Assembly (NCBI RefSeq): GCF_000735585.1
Contig: NZ_JNNO01000004.1
Coordinates: forward strand, 62,001 to 126,000
Source: Devosia sp. LC5
Lineage (GTDB): Bacteria > Pseudomonadota > Alphaproteobacteria > Rhizobiales > Devosiaceae
DNA: 64,000 nucleotides
Direction of reading: 5' to 3'
Below, piece by piece: positions 35,498-45,158 of the stretch (positions are counted from its first letter, which is position 1; each line of letters starts with the position of its first letter). The position numbers and the translations under genes were made by a program. The notes under the pieces were generated by a model. That model saw only the letters and a list, made by a program, of their open reading frames with translations, did no database searches and had not been told where the DNA came from.

Positions 35498-36496
35498 ATG
35501 AATCTAGCCACGCTGAACAATGGCCGCCCCGATGGTCAGCTCGTGGTCCTCTCGCGGAACCGTGCTCGCTATGTTTCAGCTGGGCGAGTCGCTCCCACCT
35601 TGCAAGCCGCGCTCGACGATTGGGACACAGCCGTGCCGGCCCTGTCGGCCCTCGCCGCCCAGCTTGATGCCGGCCAGATTTCGGGCCAGCCTTTCGACGT
35701 CAAGCGCGCCTTGGCCCCCTTGCCACGCGCCTATCAATGGATCGATGGCGCCGCCTATCTCAACCACGCCGAACGCGTCCGCACCCTCAAAGGCACGCGC
35801 GATGCCGACGTCGCCAACCGTCCGGTGCTCTATCAGGGCGCCTCTGACACACTCTCGGCCCCCACCGCCCCCATCATTACGCCCGAACCCGATCTGGCGC
35901 TCGATTTCGAAGCCGAAGTTGCCGTCATCATCGGCGCCGTGCCTATGCGCGCCACCCTGGAGCAAGCCGCCGCCGCCATCCGCCTCGTCACCATCTGCAA
36001 CGACGTCTCCATGCGGCGCCTCGTAGCCAATGACCTGCAAAACGGCTTCGGCTATTTCCACGCCAAGCCCGCCACCGCCTTCGCCCCCATCGTCACCACC
36101 CCCGCCGCGCTGGGCGCCGCCTGGCGCGACAATCGCCTGCATCTGCCGGTGCGCTGCGAGGTCAATGGCACCCTTTTTGGCCAGCCCAATGCCGGCTCTG
36201 ACATGTATTTCGACTTCGCCGCCCTCATCGTTGAAGCCGCCCGCACTCGCGCCCTCGCCGCCGGCACGATTATCGGTGGCGGCACCATTTCTGTGCCGCA
36301 CGAGGAAAGCCTGCCCATCAAACCCGCCGGTATCGGTTTTGCCTGCATTGTCGAAGCCCGCAATGTCGAAAAGCTCAAATACGGCCGCGCCCGTACTCCC
36401 TTCCTGCAGCCGGGCGACACCATCCGCATCGGCGCCATCGGCAGCGACGGCCAATCCATCTTCGGCGATATCGCGCAAACCGTAGTGCTGTTTTAA
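35498..36496 (+). CDS. Fumarylacetoacetate hydrolase family protein
   Basis: A 332-residue protein. The FAH catalytic core shows DLALDFEAEVAVIIG with the metal-binding glutamates, then NDVSMRRL and GGGTISVPHEESL. Members cleave carbon-carbon bonds in fumarylacetoacetate and related dioxo acids; the two-domain length fits fumarylacetoacetase-like enzymes of aromatic catabolism. No homogentisate genes are adjacent, so the substrate is open. It is divergent from the DUF2865 gene with 134 bases between them. Confidence 0.88.
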   Translation: MNLATLNNGRPDGQLVVLSRNRARYVSAGRVAPTLQAALDDWDTAVPALSALAAQLDAGQISGQPFDVKRALAPLPRAYQWIDGAAYLNHAERVRTLKGTRDADVANRPVLYQGASDTLSAPTAPIITPEPDLALDFEAEVAVIIGAVPMRATLEQAAAAIRLVTICNDVSMRRLVANDLQNGFGYFHAKPATAFAPIVTTPAALGAAWRDNRLHLPVRCEVNGTLFGQPNAGSDMYFDFAALIVEAARTRALAAGTIIGGGTISVPHEESLPIKPAGIGFACIVEARNVEKLKYGRARTPFLQPGDTIRIGAIGSDGQSIFGDIAQTVVLF

Positions 36497-36799
36497 ATTC
36501 CAGAAGACCTCATGGTGAGCCTGTCGAACCACGAGGTCGAGCGAGTGGAGGCAGGTGTGCCACGACCTCGTCCTTCGACAAGCTCAGGATGAGGTCTACT
36601 GCACTGCCGCTACTCTTTCCCCTTGACCGCCGCCACCACTCCGGCCAATGTCGCGCTCATGAAGACCAATGCTATTCAGATTAACGTCTGCATTATTACC
36701 TGCTAACCACTCGTTGGCGGCACGGTCTTCTTCATCCTGATTTTCTGATATCCGAAGAGCCGTCAGCCAGCGCAACTCCGCATGGCCAGGAAGCCTTTG
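36497..36799. other. Gap between the FAH gene and cysS
   Basis: The first 100 bases are the family D dyad. The remaining 200 hold no recognised gene; the minus strand is open here (continuing an antisense frame of cysS) but I find no family in it. No T-box or other leader motif for cysS is evident. Confidence 0.6.
36506..36596. repeat. Dyad repeat, family D
   Basis: The left arm GACCTCATGGTGAGCCTGTC (continuing to 36539) and the right arm (36561-36596, ending AGGATGAGGTC) are inverted relatives centred on GTCGAACCACGAGGTCG / CGACCTCGTCCTTCGAC. A single arm almost identical to the left one occurs at 63009. Confidence 0.78.
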
Positions 36800-38239
36800 A
36801 TGACCTCGGGAACTCCGCTTACCCTTTACAATACGCTGACCCGCACCAGGGAACCCTTCGTTCCCCTGGATGCGGAAAATGTGCGCATGTATGTCTGCGG
36901 CCCCACGGTCTATGACTTCGCCCATATCGGCAATGCGCGGCCGGTCATCGTGTTCGACCTGCTGTTCCGGCTGCTGCGGCACACCTATGGCGCCGATCAC
37001 GTCACCTATGTCCGCAACATCACCGACGTCGATGACAAGATCAACGCCCGAGCCGCCCGCGATTTCCCCGCGCTCCCGCTCAACGAAGCGATCCGCCGCG
37101 TCACCGAAAAAACCGGCGATCAATTCGCCGCCGACGTCAGGGCATTGGGCACGCTCGAGCCCACCTATCAGCCCCGCGCCACCGATTTCGTGCTGCCCCG
37201 GCCCGACGGCAAGCCCGACATGGTGAGCCTCATCGAGCGCCTCATCGCCAATGGCCACGCCTATGAAGCCAATGGCGAAGTGCTGTTCGACGTCAAATCC
37301 ATGCCCGATTACGGCCAGCTTTCCGGTCGCAATCTCGAGGATAATCTCGCCGGCGCCCGCATCGCCGTCGACGCCCACAAGAAAAACCCGGCCGATTTCG
37401 TGCTCTGGAAACAATCCAGCGCTGAAGAACCAGGCTGGGAAAGCCCATGGGGCAGGGGGCGTCCCGGCTGGCATATCGAATGCTCGGCCATGAGCGCGGC
37501 CTATCTCGGGGAGGTCTTCGACATACACGGCGGCGGGCTCGACCTGATCTTCCCGCACCACGAAAACGAAATCGCCCAGTCCCGCTGCGCCCACGGTACG
37601 CACGAAATGGCCCGCGTCTGGATGCATAACGGGTTCCTCCAGGTTGAAGGGCAGAAAATGTCCAAGAGCCTGGGCAATTTCGTCACCATCAACGAACTGC
37701 TCGAAACCGGAACCATGGGCGGCCACGCCTGGCATGGCGATGTGCTGCGCCTGGCCATGCTGATGACCCATTACCGCGAGCCCATCGATTTCTCGCTCAA
37801 ACGCCTCGAAGAGGCTGAAACCAAGCTGCGTGACTGGCAACGCGCCGCCCGCAACGCTGAACTCGCCAATGACGACACGCCCGACGCCTCGGTCATTGCC
37901 GAGCTGGCTGACGACCTCAATTTCCATCGCGCCAGCGTGGTGCTCGACGCCATCGCCAAAAAAGCCAATCGCGACGACACTCGCGCCAGCCATTGCCTCG
38001 CCGCCACCCTCAGCTTCCTCGGCTTCAGCCTCGATAGCCTGCTGACCTCCGACGACGGCTGGGAAGAACCGCCCCACATCGCCGCCGCCATAGAAAACCG
38101 CCTCGCCGCCCTCAACGCCAAGGACTTCGCCACAGCCGACGCCATCCGCAACGACCTCACCGAACAGGGCATCTCCCTGATGGACTACAAGGACCCCGAG
38201 ACAGGCGAACGCAAGACCAAATGGGAGAGCAAGCGGTGA
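36800..38239 (+). CDS. cysS: Cysteine--tRNA ligase
   Basis: A 479-residue class I synthetase. [16 protein letters not shown] (about 26-41) contains the HIGH motif and a zinc cysteine, GWHIECSAM and [18 protein letters not shown] supply the other zinc ligands, and KMSKSLGN is the second signature. ATG at 36800 is preferred to 36782 because AGGAAG lies six bases before it. The stop overlaps the next gene's likely GTG start, beginning a run of coupled genes. Confidence 0.95.
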   Translation: MTSGTPLTLYNTLTRTREPFVPLDAENVRMYVCGPTVYDFAHIGNARPVIVFDLLFRLLRHTYGADHVTYVRNITDVDDKINARAARDFPALPLNEAIRRVTEKTGDQFAADVRALGTLEPTYQPRATDFVLPRPDGKPDMVSLIERLIANGHAYEANGEVLFDVKSMPDYGQLSGRNLEDNLAGARIAVDAHKKNPADFVLWKQSSAEEPGWESPWGRGRPGWHIECSAMSAAYLGEVFDIHGGGLDLIFPHHENEIAQSRCAHGTHEMARVWMHNGFLQVEGQKMSKSLGNFVTINELLETGTMGGHAWHGDVLRLAMLMTHYREPIDFSLKRLEEAETKLRDWQRAARNAELANDDTPDASVIAELADDLNFHRASVVLDAIAKKANRDDTRASHCLAATLSFLGFSLDSLLTSDDGWEEPPHIAAAIENRLAALNAKDFATADAIRNDLTEQGISLMDYKDPETGERKTKWESKR

Positions 38240-38721
38240 AGGCCCCCGGAAAATCAGAGGCCCATACCGGTGGCTGCCAATGTGGCGCCGTGCGCTTCAG
38301 CGTCACAAGGCTGGGCCGCCCCTCGATCTGCCATTGCCGCATGTGCCAGAAAGCCTTTGGCAGCTTCTTCGGTCCGCTGGTCACAGCTCATAATGCCGTC
38401 TGGACCCGGGGCGAGCCCAAGTGGTTCCAGAGCTCCAATGCCGCCCGCCGCGCCTTTTGCGGCGATTGTGGCACGCCCTTGGGCTACGAGACCCGCTTCG
38501 GCCTCGAACTCGCCATCGGCGCCTTCGACGATCCGACCGTCGCCGCGCCGCAAATCCAGGTGAACCTTACCGACAAGGTGCCATTTTTCGATGGCCTAAC
38601 CAGCCTGCCGGTCTCCACCCATCAAAGCGATGAATGGCGCGATTTCCTGGCCGGCATCCATTCCAACCAGCACCCCGATCACGACACGGCCGATTGGCCA
38701 CCGCAGAGGGAAGAATCATGA
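38236..38721 (+). CDS. GFA-family protein, first copy
   Basis: About 161 residues from GTG at 38236, which gives a GTGA overlap with the cysS stop and has GGGAGAG seven bases upstream; an ATG at 38221 is the alternative. The GFA/CENP-V zinc motifs are [21 protein letters not shown] and [11 protein letters not shown], seven cysteines in all. Members bind zinc and were named for glutathione-dependent formaldehyde activation, though the activity is doubtful for many. It is followed by a paralogue through an ATGA overlap. Confidence 0.87.
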   Translation: MKAPGKSEAHTGGCQCGAVRFSVTRLGRPSICHCRMCQKAFGSFFGPLVTAHNAVWTRGEPKWFQSSNAARRAFCGDCGTPLGYETRFGLELAIGAFDDPTVAAPQIQVNLTDKVPFFDGLTSLPVSTHQSDEWRDFLAGIHSNQHPDHDTADWPPQREES

Positions 38722-39215
38722 CGGAAGCCTATCGCCATCTCGCCCGTAGCGGCGGCTGCCAATGCGGCGCCATCCGCTTTCACGCCACCGAACTGCGCGA
38801 CAATCCCCATGTCTGCTATTGCCGCATGTGCCAGAAGGCCATGGGTAATTTCTTTGCCGCCCTGGTTGGCGTGCGCCACCATCACCTCACCTGGACCCGC
38901 GGCGAACCCGCCGAATTCATGAGCTCGGACCTGGCCGCGCGCGGCTATTGCCGCGATTGCGGCACCCCGCTCTATTACCGCGCCATCGGCGGCGAACACC
39001 TCTCCATGTCGATCGGCGCCTTCGACGAGCCCTACACCATCCCCGTGCTCTACCAGTTCGGCATCGAGGGCCGGCACCCCTCCCTGCTGCACCTCGCTGC
39101 TATCGAAGAGGTGGGCACCACCGAAACCAATATGCCTGACGAAGTCGGCCCCATCCGCGATACCAACCACCAACACCCCGACCACGACACACCGGTCTGG
39201 CCGGACCCTAGTTGA
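38718..39215 (+). CDS. GFA-family protein, second copy
   Basis: A 165-residue paralogue of the preceding gene with the same zinc motifs (GGCQCGAIRF, CYCRMCQKAMG, YCRDCGTPLYY) and the same tail pattern, HQHPDHDTPVWP against [12 protein letters not shown]. It clearly arose by tandem duplication and later divergence. It starts inside the stop of the first copy, and its own stop lies nine bases before cimA. Confidence 0.87.
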   Translation: MTEAYRHLARSGGCQCGAIRFHATELRDNPHVCYCRMCQKAMGNFFAALVGVRHHHLTWTRGEPAEFMSSDLAARGYCRDCGTPLYYRAIGGEHLSMSIGAFDEPYTIPVLYQFGIEGRHPSLLHLAAIEEVGTTETNMPDEVGPIRDTNHQHPDHDTPVWPDPS

Positions 39216-39223
39216 GTACGAAA

Positions 39224-40840
39224 ATGCCCAAAGAACGCCTCTATATCTTCGACACGACCCTACGGGACGGCGCCCAGACGGCTGGAATCGAGTTCTCGCT
39301 CGAGGACAAGATTTCCATTGCCGGCCTGCTTGAGCAATTGGGTGTCGACTATATTGAAGGCGGCTATCCCGGCGCCAATCCGGTCGATACCGAGTTCTTT
39401 GAAGAGAAGCGCACCAAGCGTGCCAAATTCACCGCCTTCGGCATGACCAAGCGGGCAGGGCGCTCTGCCGCCAATGATCCGGGCATTCAGGCCCTGCTCA
39501 ATTCGCGCGCCGACGCCACCTGCTTTGTCGCCAAAACCTGGGATCACCAGGTCAGGACCGCGCTTGAGATCAGCCTCGAAGACAATCTCGAAAATCTGCG
39601 CGACACCGTCACGGCCGCCGTTGCTGCCGGCAAGGAAGCTCTGATCGATTGCGAGCATTTCTTCGACGGCTTCAAGAGCAATCCCGATTATGCCCTGTCC
39701 TGTGTCACAACGGCGCTGGAAGCAGGCGCGCGCTGGGTCGTGCTCTGCGACACCAATGGCGGCACCATGCCGTCCGAAACCCGCGACATCGTCGGCAAAG
39801 TGCTGGCCGTCGCCCCCGGCACCCACCTGGGCATCCATGCCCATGACGATACCGGCCAGGCCGTCGCCAATACGCTCGCCGCCATCGAGGCCGGCGTGCG
39901 CCAGATCCAGGGCACGCTCAACGGCATCGGCGAACGCTGCGGCAATGCCAACCTCATCACCATCATCCCCACCCTGGTGCTCAAGCCGCTCTTTGCCGAC
40001 CGCTTCGAAACCAATATCGACGCGGCCCGCCTCGAGCGGCTGACCCAGATTTCCCGCGCCTTCGATGACAGGCTCAATCGAGCCCCCCAGCGCCAGGCGC
40101 CCTATGTCGGCGCCTCCGCCTTCGCCACCAAGGCCGGCATTCACGCCTCCGCCCTGCTCAAGGATTTTTCCAGCTACGAGCATGTGCCCCCCGAAAGTGT
40201 GGGCAATGAGCGCGCCATCATGGTCAGCCAGCAGGCCGGCAAGTCCAACCTGCTGACGGCTCTCGCCCGCCACGATATCGTCCTCGCCAAGGATGATCCG
40301 CGCCTCGAAAAGCTGCTCGCCACCGTCAAGGAGCGCGAGTCACGCGGCTATTCCTATGATGGCGCCGACGCCTCTTTTGCCGTCCTCGCCCACGAAGTGC
40401 TCGGCACGCTCCCGAGCTATTTCACCGTCGAGAATTACCGCGCCAGCGTCGAACGCCGCCACAACGCCCAGGGTGAAGAGATCACCGTCACCGAAGCCGT
40501 GGTCAAAATCCGCGTCGCGGGCGAATTGCTGATGTCGGTGGCCGAAGGCAATGGTCCGGTCAACGCGCTCGATCTGGCCATGCGCAAGGACCTCGGCAAA
40601 TATTCGTCCCGCATCGAGGATTTGGAACTGGTCGACTTCAAGGTCCGTATTCTGGACGGCGGCACGGGCGCGGTCACCCGTGTACTGGTTGAAAGCCGCG
40701 ATGGCACCGGCGAGCGCTGGTACACCATCGGGGTATCCCCCAACATCATTGATGCATCCTTTGAAGCTCTATATGAATCCATCACATATAAGCTGTTGAA
40801 GACTGAAGCGGCGCAGGGGACAACAGAAAAGGTGGCATAA
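39224..40840 (+). CDS. cimA: (R)-Citramalate synthase
   Basis: About 538 residues from ATG at 39224; a TTG at 39212 overlapping the previous stop is the alternative. The HMGL-like barrel shows DTTLRDGAQTAGIEFS with the metal aspartate, HAHDDTGQAVANTL and NGIGERCGNANL. The C-terminal allosteric region (about 400-530) is of the LeuA/CimA dimer type. It condenses pyruvate and acetyl-CoA to citramalate for isoleucine synthesis without threonine deaminase. It is unusual to find it translationally coupled to cysS and GFA genes. Confidence 0.92.
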   Translation: MPKERLYIFDTTLRDGAQTAGIEFSLEDKISIAGLLEQLGVDYIEGGYPGANPVDTEFFEEKRTKRAKFTAFGMTKRAGRSAANDPGIQALLNSRADATCFVAKTWDHQVRTALEISLEDNLENLRDTVTAAVAAGKEALIDCEHFFDGFKSNPDYALSCVTTALEAGARWVVLCDTNGGTMPSETRDIVGKVLAVAPGTHLGIHAHDDTGQAVANTLAAIEAGVRQIQGTLNGIGERCGNANLITIIPTLVLKPLFADRFETNIDAARLERLTQISRAFDDRLNRAPQRQAPYVGASAFATKAGIHASALLKDFSSYEHVPPESVGNERAIMVSQQAGKSNLLTALARHDIVLAKDDPRLEKLLATVKERESRGYSYDGADASFAVLAHEVLGTLPSYFTVENYRASVERRHNAQGEEITVTEAVVKIRVAGELLMSVAEGNGPVNALDLAMRKDLGKYSSRIEDLELVDFKVRILDGGTGAVTRVLVESRDGTGERWYTIGVSPNIIDASFEALYESITYKLLKTEAAQGTTEKVA

Positions 40841-40884
40841 CCTGGCTGGCGCTTCGCGCCGCCTATTTCGTCCCGGAGGAAAAA

Positions 40885-42516
40885 CTGGCCGATTCCACAC
40901 CGAACCAACCCTTGGCTCTCACCCTTGGTGCAGCGGCGGTTACCCTTGTGGTTGTCATCGGCGTGTTGGCTGGTCCCTCCGTAGTCGCTTGCTTTAACGG
41001 CGAAGGCAATATGGGCCAGTGCCTGCGCGGCAAGATGACCGATGCGGGCATCCTGCCCAGCCAGAGCACGGCCCTCGCCGCCCCCGAACAGACAGCACCA
41101 GAACCGGCTGCCGCCACGCCTGCGCCGGATGCCACCCAGCCCGACATGACCCCGCCAGCGGCCCCCGAAGCACCCAACGACCTCATCTCCGCAACCTTCG
41201 GCTTGCTCCGCGCTGAGCCCGATGGCTCCGTGGTCATTGCCGGCAGCGGCACGCCCGGCAGCGAGGTGCAGGTCTTCTCCAATGGCGATCTGCTCGGCCA
41301 AACCACGGTCGAGCCCAGCGGCGATTGGGTCCTGGTGCCCGATGCCCCCATCCCGCCCGGCGGCACCGAGATCACCCTTGGCGAAGCCGGCAAGCCCGGC
41401 CAATCGGCCCAAGCCTTCGTCGTCGTCATTAATCCAGACAAATCCAGCGAACCGCTGGTCGTCGCCAGCGCCCCCGGCGCCGCCAGCGAAGTGCTGCAGG
41501 GCCTGACGCCCCCGCCGGCCGGCCAAAGCACCGACGTCGCTGCGGCGCCGGAAGCGGCTCAGCCTGAACCCGAGACCACCCCGCCAGCCGAACTACCGGC
41601 CGCGCAACCCGCTCCGGCCCAGGCGGCGCCCCCGGATTCCACCGCGCCGTCAGCGGCGTCTGCCGAACCCGCCGCTCCGACGACCGAACCGGCTACTACC
41701 GAGCCGCAGCCCGCTGCGCCAACGCCCGAGGCGCCAGCCGCAAACGCCGATACAGCTGTCGCCGCTGCCACGCCCGCGCCAACAACGCCCCCCGCAGCAC
41801 CAGAACCCGCCACAATCGCCCCGCCGACCATCGACGCCATCGAAATCGAGGGTGACCGCACCTTCTTCGCCGGCGGTGGACCGGAAGGCGCCACCATGCG
41901 CCTCTATGTCGATGACACCTTCATCGCCGATACCACCGTCTCCGACGGCCGCTGGCTGGTCGAAGCCGGCAATGTGCTGACCAAGCCCAGCCAGCGCATC
42001 CGTGTCGATATGCTGCAGCCCGGCTCCGCCCAGGTCGCGTCCCGCGCCGAGGTCGATTTCGTCGTCGATCTTCCCGCCACCGAGCCGCCATTGACTGTCG
42101 CCCAGGCCGACCAGCCTTCCGAGCCCGAGGCGCCCGCTCAGCCCGCGGCGGCTCCCAGCGCGCCGGCACAGCCCACCGCCGATCAGCCCGCAGCTCCGGC
42201 AGCACCCACCGAGCCCACCCCGGCTCAACCTGTTGCGCCAGACGAGCCCACACCGCCGCCTGCCACAGCATCTGCCAGTGACGAAACCGATGTCCCCACC
42301 ATGGTCGCAACCGCAGTCGGTGACCCGGAAGCCGCACGTTTTGCCTCCGGCAAAGCCATCATCCGCACCGGCGACAACCTCTGGACCATCGCCCGTCGCG
42401 TCTATGGCGCCGGCATCAAATACACCACCATCTATGAAGCCAATAACAGCCAGATTCGCGACCCTGACCGCATCTATCCCGGCCAGGTTTTCGATCTGCC
42501 CAGCGAGGCCAATTAG
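40885..42516 (+). CDS. LysM-domain protein with Ala/Pro-rich linkers, possible CTG start
   Basis: A membrane-anchored protein of about 535-545 residues. An N-terminal helix (ALTLGAAAVTLVVVIGVLAG) is followed by long Ala/Pro/Glu-rich linkers, two similar Ig-like segments (SVVIAGSGTPGSEVQVFSNG and RTFFAGGGPEGATMRLYVDD) and a C-terminal LysM domain with TGDNLWTIARRVYG and YPGQVFDLP. LysM binds peptidoglycan, so the protein likely spans from membrane to wall. There is no ATG or GTG in the open frame. The best ribosome-binding site (GGAGGAAAAA) sits before CTG at 40885; TTG at 40912 is the alternative. Confidence 0.8.
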   Translation: MADSTPNQPLALTLGAAAVTLVVVIGVLAGPSVVACFNGEGNMGQCLRGKMTDAGILPSQSTALAAPEQTAPEPAAATPAPDATQPDMTPPAAPEAPNDLISATFGLLRAEPDGSVVIAGSGTPGSEVQVFSNGDLLGQTTVEPSGDWVLVPDAPIPPGGTEITLGEAGKPGQSAQAFVVVINPDKSSEPLVVASAPGAASEVLQGLTPPPAGQSTDVAAAPEAAQPEPETTPPAELPAAQPAPAQAAPPDSTAPSAASAEPAAPTTEPATTEPQPAAPTPEAPAANADTAVAAATPAPTTPPAAPEPATIAPPTIDAIEIEGDRTFFAGGGPEGATMRLYVDDTFIADTTVSDGRWLVEAGNVLTKPSQRIRVDMLQPGSAQVASRAEVDFVVDLPATEPPLTVAQADQPSEPEAPAQPAAAPSAPAQPTADQPAAPAAPTEPTPAQPVAPDEPTPPPATASASDETDVPTMVATAVGDPEAARFASGKAIIRTGDNLWTIARRVYGAGIKYTTIYEANNSQIRDPDRIYPGQVFDLPSEAN

Positions 42517-42560
42517 CAGTTTCGGGGAGGTTTTTTGCATTCTCCCAAACTAAGTTCCAT

Positions 42561-42643
42561 CGTCATTGCCCGGCTTGTCCGGGCAATCCATTACTTCCAC
42601 AGGCGCTGAGACGTGGATCACCCGGACAAGCCGGGTGATGACG
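42561..42643. repeat. Dyad repeat, family B
   Basis: The left arm (42561-42590) begins CGTCATTGCCCGGC and the right arm (42614-42643) ends GCCGGGTGATGACG; they are inverted relatives. It fills most of the gap between the LysM and ArsR genes and may end LysM transcription. Confidence 0.82.
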
Positions 42644-42760
42644 ATGAATGGAAGGGCACGTAAGGGCGAACGTCCACTCCGCTTCCTTGGGTGCTGAGAT
42701 TCCCACTGACGCGGAACGTTTGGCCCCTCATTGAACTTGCGCCCGCGAACCCCATCTTCT

Positions 42761-42776
42761 ATCGTAAATCAACGAT
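42761..42776. promoter_or_regulatory. Probable ArsR operator
   Basis: ATCGT-AAATCA-ACGAT is a perfect dyad with five-base arms, 18 bases before the arsR start. Such short dyads overlapping the promoter are the usual autoregulatory sites of this family. Confidence 0.5.
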
Positions 42777-42794
42777 CAAAAAAGCCGAGTTCGG

Positions 42795-43115
42795 ATGCGC
42801 GACGACGATATTGCCATTCTCCTGCGGGCACTGGGCCATCCGGTGCGCCTCAATATCCTGCGCATCCTGGCGACGCAGCAGCAGGGGCAGTGCTGCTGCG
42901 CCGACGTGACGGAATCCTTGCCGCTGGCCCAGTCCACCGTGTCCCAGCATATCAAGGTGCTGCTCGATGCGGGGCTGATCACACGCCAGCCGCGCGGCAC
43001 GCGCAATTGCTACATTGTCCAGCATGATCGCCTGGCCGAACTGGGTGCCGCCTATTCCGGCATGCTCGCCGGCCTCACCCCCGCCAGCCCCAAACTGGAA
43101 GCAGAGCCGGCCTGA
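42795..43115 (+). CDS. ArsR/SmtB-family regulator
   Basis: A 106-residue winged-helix regulator. LGHPVRLNILRILATQ is followed by the cysteine-rich turn GQCCCADVTESLPLAQSTVSQH, placing three consecutive cysteines in the metal- or thiol-sensing alpha-3 region. The stop overlaps the ABC exporter start as TGATG, so the regulator and exporter are coupled. A role in sensing a metal or thiol stress and controlling the exporter is inferred. Confidence 0.9.
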   Translation: MRDDDIAILLRALGHPVRLNILRILATQQQGQCCCADVTESLPLAQSTVSQHIKVLLDAGLITRQPRGTRNCYIVQHDRLAELGAAYSGMLAGLTPASPKLEAEPA

Positions 43116-45010
43116 TGACCATAGACAGCACGAACAAGAAGCCGTCCGTTAGCGCGGACGAAGGCTCGGTATTTTCCACGGTCAAGAACCTGTGGTCCTA
43201 CATGTGGCCCGCCGACCGCCCCGACCTGCGTCTGCGCGTCGTGCTGGCCATTGGCGCATTGCTGCTGAGCAAAGTCGCCACCACCTTCATCCCCTTCGCC
43301 TATAAGGGCATTATCGATAGCCTCGATGGTACTGCGCCCGATAGCGGGGTCGTGCTGGGCCTCGCCATCCCCATCGTCCTGGTCATCGCCTATGTGCTGG
43401 GCAACGTGTTCGACGCCGGCTTCCAGCAATTGCGCGACGTGCTGTTCGCCAGCGTCGGCCAGAATGCCGTGCGCAAACTCGCGCTGCGCACCTTCCACCA
43501 TCTCCACCGCATGTCGCTGCGCTTCCATCTGGCGCGCCGCACGGGTGGGTTGAGCCGTGTCATCGAGCGCGGCACCAAGGGCATTGAAACCATTGTGCGT
43601 TTCACCATGCTCAACATCGCTCCCACGCTGGTCGAATTCGTCATCACCGCGGTCATCTTCGTCTGGATGTTCGGCTTCAGCTATCTGGGCGTGCTGGTGG
43701 TGATGATCTGGGGTTATCTCTACTTCACCATCAAGGCCTCGAACTGGCGGATTTCCATCCGCCGCGACATGAACGATTCCGATACCGACGCCAATGGCAA
43801 GGCCATCGATTCCCTGCTCAATTTCGAGACGGTGAAGTACTTTGCCAACGAGAAGATGGAGGCCGAGCGCTACGACGCTTCCATGGCCGGCTATGAGCGT
43901 TCCGCCATCCGCATCTGGACCTCGCTGGGCTTTCTCAATTTCGGCCAGGCGCTGATTTTCTACGGCGGTTTCCTCATCATCTCGGTCATGGCCATCAATG
44001 GCGTCATGAACCGGACGCTGACCTTGGGCGATTTCGTCCTGCTCAACACTTTCCTCATGCAGATCTATCGTCCGCTGAACTTCATCGGCTTCGTCTATCG
44101 CGAGCTGCGCCAGGGCCTCACCGATATCGAGGAAATGTTCAAGCTGCTCGACCAGAACCCCGAAATCGAGGACAGGGCTGGCGCCAGGCCGCTGGTCATT
44201 TCCGGCCCCGTCATCCGCTTTGACGACGTGACCTTCCACTACGATCCCGATCGCCCCATTCTCAAGGGCGTCAGCTTCGAAGTCCCCGCCGGCAAGACCG
44301 TCGCCATTGTCGGCCCTACCGGCGCCGGCAAATCCACCATTTCCCGGCTGCTCTACCGCTTCTACGACGTCACCACCGGCGCCATCACCATCGATGGCCA
44401 GGATCTGCGCGACATCACCCAGGAAAGCCTGCGCTCGGCCATCGGCATGGTCCCCCAGGATACCGTGCTGTTCAACGATTCCATCGGCTACAACATCCGC
44501 TATGGCCGCCCCGATGCCACCGACGAAGAAGTCCGCGCCGCTGCCGCCATGGCACAGGTCGGCCCCTTCATCGAGGCTCTGCCCAAGGGCTACGACACTC
44601 CCGTCGGCGAACGCGGCCTCAAGCTCTCGGGCGGCGAAAAGCAGCGCGTCGCCATCGCCCGCACCATCCTCAAGGCCCCCTCGGTCCTCATCCTCGATGA
44701 GGCCACCTCGGCCCTCGACACCAAGACCGAACGCGACATCCAGTCCGCCCTCGACGTGGTCTCGAAAAACCGCACCACGGTCGTCATCGCCCACCGCCTT
44801 TCCACGGTCGTCAATGCAGACGAAATTCTCGTCCTGCGCGACGGCGTCGTGGCCGAGCGTGGCAACCACGTCGCCCTGCTGCAAAAAGCCGGCCTTTACG
44901 CCCAGATGTGGGACCGCCAGCGCGAAGCCACCGAAGCCGAAGAACAACTCCTGCGCACCGCCAACGACCCCGACGGCTTCGTCAAACGCGGCCTGCCCGC
45001 GGCGGAGTAG
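43115..45010 (+). CDS. Atm1/HMT1-type ABC exporter
   Basis: A 631-residue half-transporter with six membrane helices (about 35-320) and a C-terminal ATPase. The LLNFETVKYFANE segment is the hallmark of the Atm1/ABCB7 group and contributes to glutathione binding. The ATPase has Walker A GPTGAGKST, signature LSGGEKQRVAIA and Walker B VLILDEATSALD. Bacterial relatives export glutathione-metal or glutathione-persulfide conjugates and confer metal tolerance. It forms an operon with the cysteine-rich ArsR gene, consistent with metal or thiol stress. Confidence 0.93.
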   Translation: MTIDSTNKKPSVSADEGSVFSTVKNLWSYMWPADRPDLRLRVVLAIGALLLSKVATTFIPFAYKGIIDSLDGTAPDSGVVLGLAIPIVLVIAYVLGNVFDAGFQQLRDVLFASVGQNAVRKLALRTFHHLHRMSLRFHLARRTGGLSRVIERGTKGIETIVRFTMLNIAPTLVEFVITAVIFVWMFGFSYLGVLVVMIWGYLYFTIKASNWRISIRRDMNDSDTDANGKAIDSLLNFETVKYFANEKMEAERYDASMAGYERSAIRIWTSLGFLNFGQALIFYGGFLIISVMAINGVMNRTLTLGDFVLLNTFLMQIYRPLNFIGFVYRELRQGLTDIEEMFKLLDQNPEIEDRAGARPLVISGPVIRFDDVTFHYDPDRPILKGVSFEVPAGKTVAIVGPTGAGKSTISRLLYRFYDVTTGAITIDGQDLRDITQESLRSAIGMVPQDTVLFNDSIGYNIRYGRPDATDEEVRAAAAMAQVGPFIEALPKGYDTPVGERGLKLSGGEKQRVAIARTILKAPSVLILDEATSALDTKTERDIQSALDVVSKNRTTVVIAHRLSTVVNADEILVLRDGVVAERGNHVALLQKAGLYAQMWDRQREATEAEEQLLRTANDPDGFVKRGLPAAE

Positions 45011-45035
45011 GGGGGCTCCGGCCCACGCAAGGCCC

Positions 45036-45158
45036 TCACCTCGCCCCTCAGGGGAGAGGTCGGCGCGCAGCGCCGGGTGAGGGGTGCGATGCTGCAACGG
45101 GGGCGACGTTTGAGCATCGCACCCCTCACCCTAGCCCTCTCCCCTGAGGGGCGAGGGG
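45036..45158. repeat. Large dyad repeat, family C
   Basis: The 61-base left arm (45036-45096) contains CTCGCCCCTCAGGGGAGAGG and GGTGAGGGGTGCGATGCTGC. The right arm (45112-45158) is an inverted, shortened copy. It follows the ABC exporter and probably terminates it. An identical left arm occurs alone at 45759. Confidence 0.85.
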
